Assembly (NCBI GenBank): GCA_036380435.1 | Contig: DASVES010000490.1 | Span: 1 to 14,900, forward strand | Origin: DASQDT01 sp036380435 | GTDB taxonomy: Bacteria; Acidobacteriota; Blastocatellia; Pyrinomonadales; Pyrinomonadaceae | Length of the DNA: 14,900 bases | Reading direction: 5' to 3' | Shown: positions 7,543 to 14,900 of the stretch, one piece after another | Layout: every line of letters begins with the position of its first letter | How positions within the stretch are numbered: the first letter of the stretch is position 1 | Translations under genes and position numbers: made by a program | The notes under the pieces: model-generated | What the model was told of the DNA's origin: nothing | Database searches by the model: none | Seen by the model: the letters and a program-made list of their open reading frames with translations, nothing else

Positions 7543-7683
7543 GCTTTGGGCAACGGTGTTGGCCATCGTTGCCTTAAGATAAACGGCTCGAAAGGTCCCT
7601 GCTTCTCAACGTCCCGGCATGCCTGGCCCCGGAGAGTCGCCCGCCCCGTCCCTCTTTCTCAAGCCCGTGAAAAATCTCCTGAA

Positions 7684-9498
7684 ATGTCGGCCAAACTAGG
7701 CGAAATACTCGTCCGCGAAAATCTCCTGACCCCGCAGCAGTTGCGCGAAGCGCTCGACTATCAGCGCGAGCACGGCGGGCGTCTGGGCTTCAATCTCGTC
7801 AAGCTCGGCCTCGTCGCCGACGACATGATCACGGCCGTGCTCTCCCGGCAGTACGGCGTGCCCTCGGTCAATCTGGAGTTGTTCGACATCGACGAGACGG
7901 TGCTCCGGCTCATCCCGCGCGAGGTGGCCGAGAAATACTCCGTGCTCCCGCTCTCGCGCGTCGGGGCCACGCTCACGCTGGCGATGGTCGATCCGACGAA
8001 CGTCTTCGCCATGGACGACATCAAGTTCATGACGGGCCTCAACATCGAGCCGGTCGTCGTCTCGGAGGCGGGCGTTCAGGGCGCCATCGACAACTACTAT
8101 GACCAGTCGCGCGAGATCGAACTGGTCGGGGCGTCCGACGACTACGACCACGCGCACGGCAACGGGAACGGCAATGGCAACGGCAATGGGCACTTCGACC
8201 TCCCGTCAGGCTCGCTCACGCTCGACCAGCTCGACTTCGAGGAGGCAGCCGAGGCGGCCGAGGGCGTGGAGGTCATCGAGGATAACGACGAGATCGATCT
8301 TTCGAACCTGACGCGGATGAGCGAGGACGCCCCCGTCGTCCGCCTCGTCAACGTGCTGATGGTGGACGCCCTCTCCCGCGGCGCCTCCGACATCCACGTC
8401 GAGCCTTACGAGAAAGACCTCCGCATCCGCTTCCGCATCGACGGCGTGCTCTACGACGTGATGCACCCGCCTCTGCGTCTACGCGACGCCCTCGTCTCGC
8501 GCATCAAGATCATGTCGAAGCTCGACATCTCCGAGAAGCGCCTGCCGCAGGACGGCCGCATCAAGATCAAGTTGAAGCTCAACGGGCGCTCGCGCGAGCT
8601 CGACTTCCGCGTCTCCACCCTGCCCACCCTCTTCGGCGAGAAGGTCGTGCTGCGCATTCTCGACAAGGACAAGCTGATGCTCGACATGACGAAGCTCGGC
8701 TTCGAGCCGGAGTCGCTCGTCAAGTTCCAGCGCAACATCACGAAGCCTTACGGCATGGTGCTCGTCACTGGCCCCACCGGCTCCGGCAAGACCAACACGC
8801 TCTACTCGGCCCTCCAGTCTCTGAACACTTCCGAGACGAACATCATGACGGCCGAAGACCCCGTCGAGTTCAACCTGCCGGGCATCAATCAGGTGCAGAT
8901 GAAGGAGCAGATCGGTCTTAACTTCGCCGCCGCCCTGCGCTCGTTCCTGCGCCAGGACCCGAACATCGTCCTCGTCGGCGAGGTGCGCGACTTCGAGACC
9001 GCCGAGATCGCCATCAAGGCCGCGCTCACCGGCCACCTCGTCCTCTCCACCCTCCACACCAACGACGCGCCCTCCACCATCTCGCGTCTGATGAACATGG
9101 GCATCGAGCCTTTCCTCGTCGCCACTTCGGTCAACCTCATCCAGGCGCAGCGCCTCATCCGACGCGTCTGCTCCGAGTGCAAGACACAGAACCCCGTCCC
9201 GGCCGAGGCGCTCATCGAAGTCGGCTTCTCGCCCGCCGAAGCGAAAGAGGTCAAGACCTACAAGGGCGTGGGCTGCAAGATCTGCAACAACACCGGCTAC
9301 AAGGGCCGCATCGGCCTCTATGAAGTGATGGAGGTCACCGACGACATTCGCGAGTTGATCCTCATCGGCGCGTCGGCCCTCGAGCTACGCAAGCGCGCCA
9401 TCGAGGACGGCATGATCAGCTTGCGCGAGTCGGGTCTGCAAAAGATCAGGAACGGCGTGACGACCGTCGAAGAGGTCGTGCGCGAAACGGTGGCATGA
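7684..9498 (+). CDS. pilB: Type IV pilus extension ATPase PilB with MshEN (c-di-GMP-binding) N-domain
   Basis: A 604-residue GspE/PilB ATPase that drives pilus assembly at the inner membrane. Residues 4-27 and 33-56 are two 24-residue MshEN half-motifs (K/R-L-G-x2-L-x4-L-x5-L/I-x3-L-x2-Q) separated by exactly 5 residues, the arrangement described for c-di-GMP-binding MshEN domains. A flexible linker with five Gly-Asn repeats is at 159-168. The ATPase core has Walker A GPTGSGKT (363-370), the Asp box AEDPVEF (390-396), Walker B at about 428-437 (IVLVGEVRDF) and the His box TGHLVLSTLHTND (449-461). Four cysteines C496, C499, C531 and C534 form the PilB zinc site. The ATG at 7684 fits the family N-terminus; an upstream in-frame start at 7546 would precede the predicted transcription start. 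First gene of the pil operon. Confidence 0.96.
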   Translation: MSAKLGEILVRENLLTPQQLREALDYQREHGGRLGFNLVKLGLVADDMITAVLSRQYGVPSVNLELFDIDETVLRLIPREVAEKYSVLPLSRVGATLTLAMVDPTNVFAMDDIKFMTGLNIEPVVVSEAGVQGAIDNYYDQSREIELVGASDDYDHAHGNGNGNGNGNGHFDLPSGSLTLDQLDFEEAAEAAEGVEVIEDNDEIDLSNLTRMSEDAPVVRLVNVLMVDALSRGASDIHVEPYEKDLRIRFRIDGVLYDVMHPPLRLRDALVSRIKIMSKLDISEKRLPQDGRIKIKLKLNGRSRELDFRVSTLPTLFGEKVVLRILDKDKLMLDMTKLGFEPESLVKFQRNITKPYGMVLVTGPTGSGKTNTLYSALQSLNTSETNIMTAEDPVEFNLPGINQVQMKEQIGLNFAAALRSFLRQDPNIVLVGEVRDFETAEIAIKAALTGHLVLSTLHTNDAPSTISRLMNMGIEPFLVATSVNLIQAQRLIRRVCSECKTQNPVPAEALIEVGFSPAEAKEVKTYKGVGCKICNNTGYKGRIGLYEVMEVTDDIRELILIGASALELRKRAIEDGMISLRESGLQKIRNGVTTVEEVVRETVA

Positions 9499-10895
9499 TG
9501 ACCATGAAACTTCTACGTCGGCTAATCCTGTCTTCCCTCATCCTCGCGCTGGTCGCCACGGGGCTGCCTGTCCGCGACGCCCTCGCGCGCCGCTCGCGCC
9601 GCGCCGTCGCGGCCGCGCACCGCCGCGGCAACCACCGCCACTGCCGACACACGCGTGCGTGGTGGCGTCGCCATCGTGGGCGAATTCGCGCGCGACAAGA
9701 ACAGGCCATGCTGTTGCGTCGTCGCCGGCAACAGGCCGCGCTCGAAGCCGCACGCGAGCGTGCTTTCCTGACTACGCCCTCCTTCCGCACGGCGGCTGTC
9801 CCGGCTCTTAACCTAGCGCCCGTCCTTCGCGCCCTGCCCGTCACGTTCCCCGCCCCGGCCCCGGCGACCTTTGCGCCGCTCGTCAACAACAACGTCGCCC
9901 CCTCGCTCCGCAACGTTGCCCCTTCACTCCGCAACGTTGCCCCCTCACTACCCGACGTTAAAATCACTCGCCCGGCCGCGGCGAGCTTCCCCGCCGCGAG
10001 CCTTCCCATCGCGCCGCACGCGACAAACTCGGCCCTCCCGTCCGTCACGGAGGACGACGCCTCGACGGCCCCCGCGCCGAGAGTCGAACTCAAATCCGCA
10101 ACACCGGCCGGCGTCGCTCACGCACCGGCGGCCGCACACATCACCCCGACGCCCGCGTTCAAACAGGTCGTCCCCGCGCCGGCGTCGCTGAACGTCGCCG
10201 CCCCCGTCGCGCCGCTGAAGAGCGTGGCCCCCGCGCCGAAGGCTGAGAGAACCGTCTCCCCCACGGTGAGAGCAGCGGAGCGTGCAGCGCGTACTCCGGT
10301 TGTCGAACCCACTCCAATCATCGAGCCGAGTTTCCGCAAGACGCGCGCCGTCCGCTCCGAGGTCTCCGGAGCGCGCAACCCGTTCGACTTCGCCATCCCG
10401 CAGGCGTGGCGTCTGTCCGGCGCCAACGCGCGCGGCGAGATGAAGTTCTCTGTCTCCGGCCACGACGGCCGCGCCGCCGGCACGGCCACGCTCGCGCCGG
10501 TCTCTATCACGGGCGCGTCGGCCGCGCTCGACGTCATCACGCCGCGCACGCGTCTCATCGGAGGCGTGGCGCTCCCCGTCCTGCGCCGCACGATCATCGA
10601 CCGCATGGTGGTCGAGGGCGGCTGGGTGACGAACGACACGGAGCGCGAGGTTGACGGCCGGCGCGTCTACGTCGTCACGGCGCAGAAGGGTCAGGCTGGA
10701 GTCGCCCGCGAGTCGTGGACGTTCTACTTCACGGAGGTTGATGGCCGTCTCTACAGCCTCGCCACGAACGCCCCCGTCGAACACTCCGCGCCTCTGGCCG
10801 CCGGCTCCGAGCAGTTTCTCGGGGCGCTGCGCGCGGGCAAAAGCGGCATCCTCGCCGCCAAGCCCCAACGCCGGTCCAACCCCACTAACGACTAA
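9495..10895 (+). CDS. Unrecognised exported protein inside the pilB-pilT operon
   Basis: A 466-residue protein I do not recognise. It overlaps the pilB stop (ATGA), so translation is probably coupled; the ATG at 9504, 10 nt after GGTGG, may be the true start, giving an N-terminus MKLLRRLILSSLILALVATG with a signal peptide cleaved near ALA (residue 31). The mature protein begins with a very Arg/His-rich stretch of about 60 residues, followed by an Ala/Pro/Val-rich region with three tandem NVAPSL(R/P) heptapeptides. A final compact domain of about 150 residues (from about 295) contains beta-rich segments such as RRTIIDRMVVEGGWV and RESWTFYFTEVDGRLYSL. The C-terminal domain looks folded, the rest disordered. 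Position between pilB and pilT suggests a periplasmic or surface pilus-associated role; that is inference only. Confidence 0.8.
   Translation: MMTMKLLRRLILSSLILALVATGLPVRDALARRSRRAVAAAHRRGNHRHCRHTRAWWRRHRGRIRARQEQAMLLRRRRQQAALEAARERAFLTTPSFRTAAVPALNLAPVLRALPVTFPAPAPATFAPLVNNNVAPSLRNVAPSLRNVAPSLPDVKITRPAAASFPAASLPIAPHATNSALPSVTEDDASTAPAPRVELKSATPAGVAHAPAAAHITPTPAFKQVVPAPASLNVAAPVAPLKSVAPAPKAERTVSPTVRAAERAARTPVVEPTPIIEPSFRKTRAVRSEVSGARNPFDFAIPQAWRLSGANARGEMKFSVSGHDGRAAGTATLAPVSITGASAALDVITPRTRLIGGVALPVLRRTIIDRMVVEGGWVTNDTEREVDGRRVYVVTAQKGQAGVARESWTFYFTEVDGRLYSLATNAPVEHSAPLAAGSEQFLGALRAGKSGILAAKPQRRSNPTND
9891..9953 (+). repeat. Three tandem 21-nt coding repeats
   Basis: Three 21-nt units at 9891-9911, 9912-9932 and 9933-9953, each encoding NVAPSL plus R, R or P. 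Units differ at a few, mostly synonymous, positions. In-frame slippage expansion in the disordered part of the unknown pil-operon protein. Confidence 0.85.
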
Positions 10896-10904
10896 GAGGA
10901 ACGC

Positions 10905-12119
<1,215 letters not shown>

Positions 12120-12124
12120 AAGCA

Positions 12125-12248
12125 GGTGATGAGTGATGAGTGATAAGTGATAAGAAGCTGTTAGCTCTTAGCGGTTAGCTAACAGCCAACAGCTAAAAGC
12201 TAACTGCTTCTTCTCTTTCTCATCACTTATCACTCATCACTTATCACC
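12125..12248. repeat. Nested heptamer-array inverted repeat C (pilT-pilC junction)
   Basis: Outer arms: GTGATGA, GTGATGA, GTGATAA, GTGATAA (12126-12153) against TCATCAC, TTATCAC, TCATCAC, TTATCAC (12220-12247); 26 of 28 positions pair, plus G12125-C12248. Inner arms use a different word: GCTGTTA, GCTCTTA, GCGGTTA (12157-12177) against 12180-12200, pairing at about 17 of 21 positions, around the perfect palindrome GTTAGCTAAC (12174-12183). The whole 142-nt gap between pilT and pilC is this element, and the pilC ribosome site AGGAG (12249-12253) begins one base after it. Confidence 0.9.
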
Positions 12249-12261
12249 AGGAGTTTTCATA

Positions 12262-13491
12262 ATGCCCACTTACGTCTTCAAAGGCCGCAACCGGGTCGGC
12301 GAGGTGATCGTCGGCGAGCGCCTGGCCGACAGCCGCGACGTGCTCCGCCAGCTCCTGCGCCGCGAGCAGGTGATGCTCACCTCCGTCAAGGAGAAGGGGC
12401 GCGAGGTGGCTGTGCCTAAGATCGGCGGGCGCAAGAAGGTCAAGGCCAAGGAGCTGTCGATCTTCACGCGCCAGTTCTCCGTGATGATCGACGCCGGACT
12501 CCCGCTCGTGCAGTGTCTCGACATCCTCGGCCAGCAGCAGGAGAACAAGTACTTCGCGCACCTCCTCACGCAGGTCAGGCAGGACGTGGAGGAGGGCGCC
12601 ACGCTCGCCACCGCCATGTCGCGCCACCCGAAGGCCTTCGACCAGCTCTTCGTCAACATGATCGACGCGGGCGAGACGGGCGGTATCCTCGACCTCATCC
12701 TCCAGCGTCTGTCCACCTACATCGAGAAGATCGTCAAGCTGCGGCGCGACGTGATCTCGGCGCTCATCTACCCGTCGGCCGTGATCCTCATCGCCATCGG
12801 CGTGATCGCGGTGATCATGGTCGTCGTCATCCCGGCCTTCCAGAACATCTTCCTCGGCCTGCTCGGCCCCGGCGAGCAACTGCCGCTGCCCACCCGCATC
12901 GTCGTCGGCATGAGCAACTTCCTCGCCGGCATCGGCGGCCTCATCATTCTGGCCGCCGTCATCGCCTTCGTCATCGCCATCCGCTCCTACTACAAGACCA
13001 AAGGGGGCCGCTGGCAGCTCGACTCACTCATGCTCAAGCTGCCCATCCTCGGCGGCATCCTGCGCAAGATCGCCATCTCCCGCTTCTCGCGCACGCTCTC
13101 GACGCTGCTCTCCTCCGGCGTCGCCATCCTTCAGGCGCTCGACATCACGGCCAAGACGGCCGGCAACGTCGTGCTTGAGGAGGCGATCCAGAAGATTCGC
13201 ACCGGGGTGGAGCGCGGCGAGAGCTTCGTCGAGCCGCTGCGGGCCTCCACGGTCTTCCCGAACATGGTCGCGCAGATGGTCGGCATCGGCGAGCAGACGG
13301 GCGCGCTCGACTCGATGCTCGGCAAAATCGCCGACTTCTACGAACAGGAAGTGGACTCAGCCATCGCCAGCCTGCTCACCCTCATCGAGCCGGTCATGAT
13401 CGCCTTCCTCGGCGTCACCATCGGCTCCATCGTCATCGCCATGTACATGCCCCTCTTCACCCTCATCGGCAAAATGTCCTCCGGCAATTGA
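12262..13491 (+). CDS. pilC: Type IV pilus inner-membrane platform protein PilC
   Basis: A 409-residue GspF/PilC protein, the polytopic platform on which PilB and PilT act. It has two type II secretion F domains, at about 67-190 (FTRQFSVMIDAGLPLVQCLD, DAGETGG) and 270-395 (FSRTLSTLLSSGVAILQALD, GIGEQTG), with the typical internal duplication. Membrane segments lie at about 169-191, 219-241 and 376-398. Length is standard. The ATG at 12262 has AGGAG (12249-12253) 8 nt upstream. It is last in the pil operon and is followed by a hairpin terminator; genes for the alignment complex (pilM-pilQ) and pilins are not in the window. Confidence 0.96.
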   Translation: MPTYVFKGRNRVGEVIVGERLADSRDVLRQLLRREQVMLTSVKEKGREVAVPKIGGRKKVKAKELSIFTRQFSVMIDAGLPLVQCLDILGQQQENKYFAHLLTQVRQDVEEGATLATAMSRHPKAFDQLFVNMIDAGETGGILDLILQRLSTYIEKIVKLRRDVISALIYPSAVILIAIGVIAVIMVVVIPAFQNIFLGLLGPGEQLPLPTRIVVGMSNFLAGIGGLIILAAVIAFVIAIRSYYKTKGGRWQLDSLMLKLPILGGILRKIAISRFSRTLSTLLSSGVAILQALDITAKTAGNVVLEEAIQKIRTGVERGESFVEPLRASTVFPNMVAQMVGIGEQTGALDSMLGKIADFYEQEVDSAIASLLTLIEPVMIAFLGVTIGSIVIAMYMPLFTLIGKMSSGN

Positions 13492-13529
13492 TGGCACGAC
13501 CGCGAGTCGTCTCACGGACAGCCCTCCCC

Positions 13530-13576
13530 CGAACCGCCCGCCGGCACTTTCGAAGCCGGCGGGCGGTTCGCCTTTG
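13530..13576 (+). terminator. Terminator-like hairpin after pilC
   Basis: A perfect 16-bp stem (13530-13545 with 13555-13570; arm CGAACCGCCCGCCGGC) with a 9-nt loop, 38 nt after the pilC stop, followed by CCTTTGC. The stem is very strong but the T-run is only three, so it may act as a terminator or an mRNA 3'-end stabiliser. Confidence 0.7.
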
Positions 13577-13600
13577 CTCGCCTCGCAGTTGCCCGCCGCG

Positions 13601-13606
13601 TAGAAT
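13601..13606 (+). promoter_or_regulatory. -10 box for a probably leaderless deaminase transcript
   Basis: TAGAAT (5 of 6 to TATAAT) ends 8 nt before the ATG at 13615. No Shine-Dalgarno and no good -35 box at normal distance. This spacing predicts a transcription start within a few bases of the start codon. Confidence 0.4.
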
Positions 13607-13614
13607 GCGAGCCG

Positions 13615-14097
13615 ATGAATGAGACGGACTTGAATTACGTGCGCCGCGCTGTTGAGCTGGCGCACGAAGCGGAGCGGTCGGGGAACGTCCCCGTCGGGGC
13701 GCTCATCACTCTGGGCGGCGTGGTCGTCGCCGAGGCGGGGAACGCCGTGCTCGTGCCCGACTATCATCCGGGGCGTCATGCGGAGATGGAGGCATTGGGT
13801 CGCGTGAGCGTCGAACTCTGGCCGCGGGCGCGTGAGATGACTTGCTACACGACGCTTGAGCCGTGCGTGATGTGCGCCGGCGCGCTGCTGCTCCACGGCG
13901 TCGGCCGCGTGGTCTTCGGCTCGACCGACGCGGAGGGCGGCGCGGGGCCGTTGCTCTCAAGGCTTCCGCGATATTACGCGGGCGGCCGCGGCGTCCCCCG
14001 TTGGGTCGGCCCCGTGCTCCCTGACGTGTGCGACCAGCTCTACCGGCGCGCGTGCGAACGCTTCGACCGCCTGCCCTGCGGCAGAGACAACTTCTGA
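13615..14097 (+). CDS. TadA-like nucleoside/tRNA deaminase (cytidine deaminase superfamily)
   Basis: A 160-residue zinc hydrolase. The zinc and catalytic residues are in H55-A-E57 and P83-C84-x2-C87 (TLEPCVMCAGAL), the standard CDA-superfamily set. The N-terminal VPVGALI and the segment GRVVFGSTD after the PCxxC motif resemble TadA and guanine deaminase. TadA would deaminate the wobble adenosine of tRNA-Arg to inosine. The sequence around the active site (PGRHAEMEALGRV) and a longer C-terminus (GGRGVPRWVGPVLPD) depart from typical TadA, so a free-nucleoside or base deaminase is equally possible and I give no symbol. It is alone between two hairpins, so it is likely monocistronic. Confidence 0.85.
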   Translation: MNETDLNYVRRAVELAHEAERSGNVPVGALITLGGVVVAEAGNAVLVPDYHPGRHAEMEALGRVSVELWPRAREMTCYTTLEPCVMCAGALLLHGVGRVVFGSTDAEGGAGPLLSRLPRYYAGGRGVPRWVGPVLPDVCDQLYRRACERFDRLPCGRDNF

Positions 14098-14110
14098 CGC
14101 TGACGGAAAA

Positions 14111-14226
14111 AGCTGTCAGTCGTCCGTTGTCAGTTGTCCTCGTAGGACGACTCGGCCGCTCTCACTGAAAGGCTCAGGCCGTGGGTTCGAGTACGACTGA
14201 CTACTGACTGCTGACTACTGATAGCT
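14111..14226. repeat. Degenerate heptamer-array inverted repeat D
   Basis: Left arm 14111-14138 (AGCT then GTCAGTC, GTCCGTT, GTCAGTT, GTC) pairs with right arm 14199-14226 (units like CTACTGA, ending ATAGCT) at 22 of 28 positions. The 60-nt centre holds a small perfect hairpin GTCCT-CGT-AGGAC (14136-14148). Same architecture as arrays A and C but more decayed; it starts 13 nt after the deaminase stop. Confidence 0.7.
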
Positions 14227-14254
14227 TCCGCAACATGATGTGCGGCCGCGGGTA

Positions 14255-14284
14255 TTGACACCTGCGATGTAGTGTCATTAAGAT
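14255..14284 (+). promoter_or_regulatory. Predicted sigma-70 promoter for the TonB-receptor gene
   Basis: A perfect -35 TTGACA at 14255-14260, an 18-nt spacer and -10 TAAGAT at 14279-14284 (4 of 6). Start near 14291, with a leader of about 170 nt before the ATG at 14462. Confidence 0.5.
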
Positions 14285-14461
14285 GGGCCGCCTCGCGCGC
14301 AAGCCAACCTCGAGCGGCTTTTCACACGTAGTTCAGACAGCTTTCAGACCCGCACGGCAGCGCCGCGCCGGGCGTCGCCCCGAGGCGCGCACCGCGCCCG
14401 CCGCGTGCAGCCCGGTCTAACGAACAAACACGTCCGCCACACGGCCGACAGGAGACGAGTC

Positions 14462-14900
14462 ATGCGCACCCCTTCCCTCCGTAAACTTGCAGCAGTCTTC
14501 GTGAGCCTTTGCGCCGCCGCGCTCTTCGCCGCGTCGTCGGCCCCGCCGGCGCGGGCGCAGGCGCAGATCACGACCGGCGTCATTCAGGGCACGATCACCG
14601 ACGAGAAAGATGCCGTCATCCCCGGCGCCGCCGTCGAGGCCAAAAACCTCGACACCAACCTCACGCGCACCTTCTCGACCGACGACGACGGCCGTTTCGC
14701 CATCCTCCAGTTGCCGCCCGGAAGGTACACCGTGACGGTGTCGAAGCCCGGCTTCGCCACGCTCGCCCAACAGGAGTTTCAGTTGACCGTCGGGCAGGCC
14801 ATCACGCTCAACCTGAGCATGCGGCCCTCGCAGGTGCAGGAGACCGTGACCGTCTCCGCCGTCACGACCATAGACACGGCCAAGACCGAGGCGAGCACCA
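14462..14900 (+). CDS. TonB-dependent receptor, Oar-like, N-terminal part (runs off the window)
   Basis: The first 146 codons of an open frame with no stop before the window end. Signal peptide at about residues 1-32 (LAAVFVSLCAAALFAASSA, cleavage after ARA). Residues about 37-122 form a carboxypeptidase-regulatory-like domain: GVIQGTITDEKDAVIPGAAV, then DDDGRFAILQLPPGRYTVTV. It ends with QVQETVTVSAVTTIDTAKTE, the usual lead-in to the plug domain of large outer-membrane Oar-type receptors that are abundant in Acidobacteria. AGGAG at 14450-14454 lies 7 nt before the ATG. Substrate cannot be judged from this part; polysaccharide or peptide uptake is usual for the class. The family is well supported, the receptor barrel itself is outside the window. 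Confidence 0.85.
   Translation, partial: MRTPSLRKLAAVFVSLCAAALFAASSAPPARAQAQITTGVIQGTITDEKDAVIPGAAVEAKNLDTNLTRTFSTDDDGRFAILQLPPGRYTVTVSKPGFATLAQQEFQLTVGQAITLNLSMRPSQVQETVTVSAVTTIDTAKTEAST

Larger units (their letters stand above)
7294..7683. other. 390-nt intergenic region before the pilus operon
   Basis: Contains, in order, the strong terminator of the TPR gene (7320-7356), a second weaker stem with a short T-run (7424-7450), a TTGACA promoter (7514-7542) and a leader of about 135 nt for pilB (from about 7549). I see no protein-coding signal beyond short ORFs without ribosome sites. Confidence 0.6.
14098..14461. other. 364-nt intergenic region with heptamer array D and receptor promoter
   Basis: Holds the degenerate heptamer inverted repeat (14111-14226), a TTGACA promoter (14255-14284) and a high-GC leader of about 170 nt (from about 14291) with several possible stems. 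No coding signal on either strand that I would defend. Confidence 0.6.

Noticed and set aside
7671..7730. Repeated AAAATCTCCTGA before (7671-7682) and inside (7718-7729) the start of pilB
   Set aside because: A single 12-nt match, one copy being coding; likely chance or a small local duplication with no further support.
14160..14199. tRNA gene or fragment (GGGTTCGAGT resembles a T-loop)
   Set aside because: The T-stem does not pair well (two of five positions fail), and no acceptor, D or anticodon arm can be built around it.

Overview
This window looks like chromosomal DNA of an acidobacterium, possibly of the Blastocatellia/Pyrinomonadales type. That is an inference from gene content, not from a marker gene: high GC, an Oar-like TonB-dependent receptor with an N-terminal carboxypeptidase-regulatory domain, secreted TPR proteins, an Arg/Ala/Pro-rich proteome, and a pilB-pilT-pilC cluster. 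I see no phage, transposase, CRISPR array, complete tRNA or rRNA.

Layout. Positions 105-4210 are on the minus strand: an ANL-family acyl/aryl-CoA ligase (105-1679), then a sigma-70-type factor (3191-4210) followed by its probable membrane-anchored zinc anti-sigma factor (1835-3118). From 4357 to the end everything reads on the plus strand: queE and queC (7-deazaguanine/queuosine synthesis, 4357-5847); a secreted protein with a carboxypeptidase-regulatory-like domain and TPRs (6007-7293) closed by a strong terminator; a type IV pilus motor operon (pilB 7684-9498, an unrecognised secreted protein 9495-10895 overlapping pilB, pilT 10905-12119, pilC 12262-13491) closed by another hairpin; a TadA-like nucleoside deaminase (13615-14097); and the start of a TonB-dependent receptor (14462 to the window end). 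TTGACA-type promoters with acceptable -10 boxes can be read ahead of queE, pilB and the receptor gene, and an extended -10 ahead of the TPR gene.

How the genes work together. The pilus genes encode the extension ATPase (PilB, with a textbook two-part MshEN cyclic-di-GMP-binding motif), the retraction ATPase (PilT) and the inner-membrane platform (PilC). The unknown exported protein between pilB and pilT is a candidate new pilus-associated component. QueE and QueC catalyse two steps of preQ0 synthesis. The sigma/anti-sigma pair is a self-contained regulatory module.

The most striking non-gene signal is a set of four AT-richer, 7-nt-periodic arrays at gene junctions (4259-4347, 5006-5188, 12125-12248, 14111-14226). 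Each has a left array of imperfect heptamers and a right array of roughly complementary heptamers, so each can fold into a long hairpin. The heptamer 'words' mostly differ between loci while the architecture is kept. One ends 9 nt before the queE start, one is translated into the N-terminus of QueC, and one ends at the pilC Shine-Dalgarno. They recall the short tandemly repeated repetitive (STRR) heptamers of filamentous cyanobacteria, but the nested inverted architecture and the placement merit follow-up.
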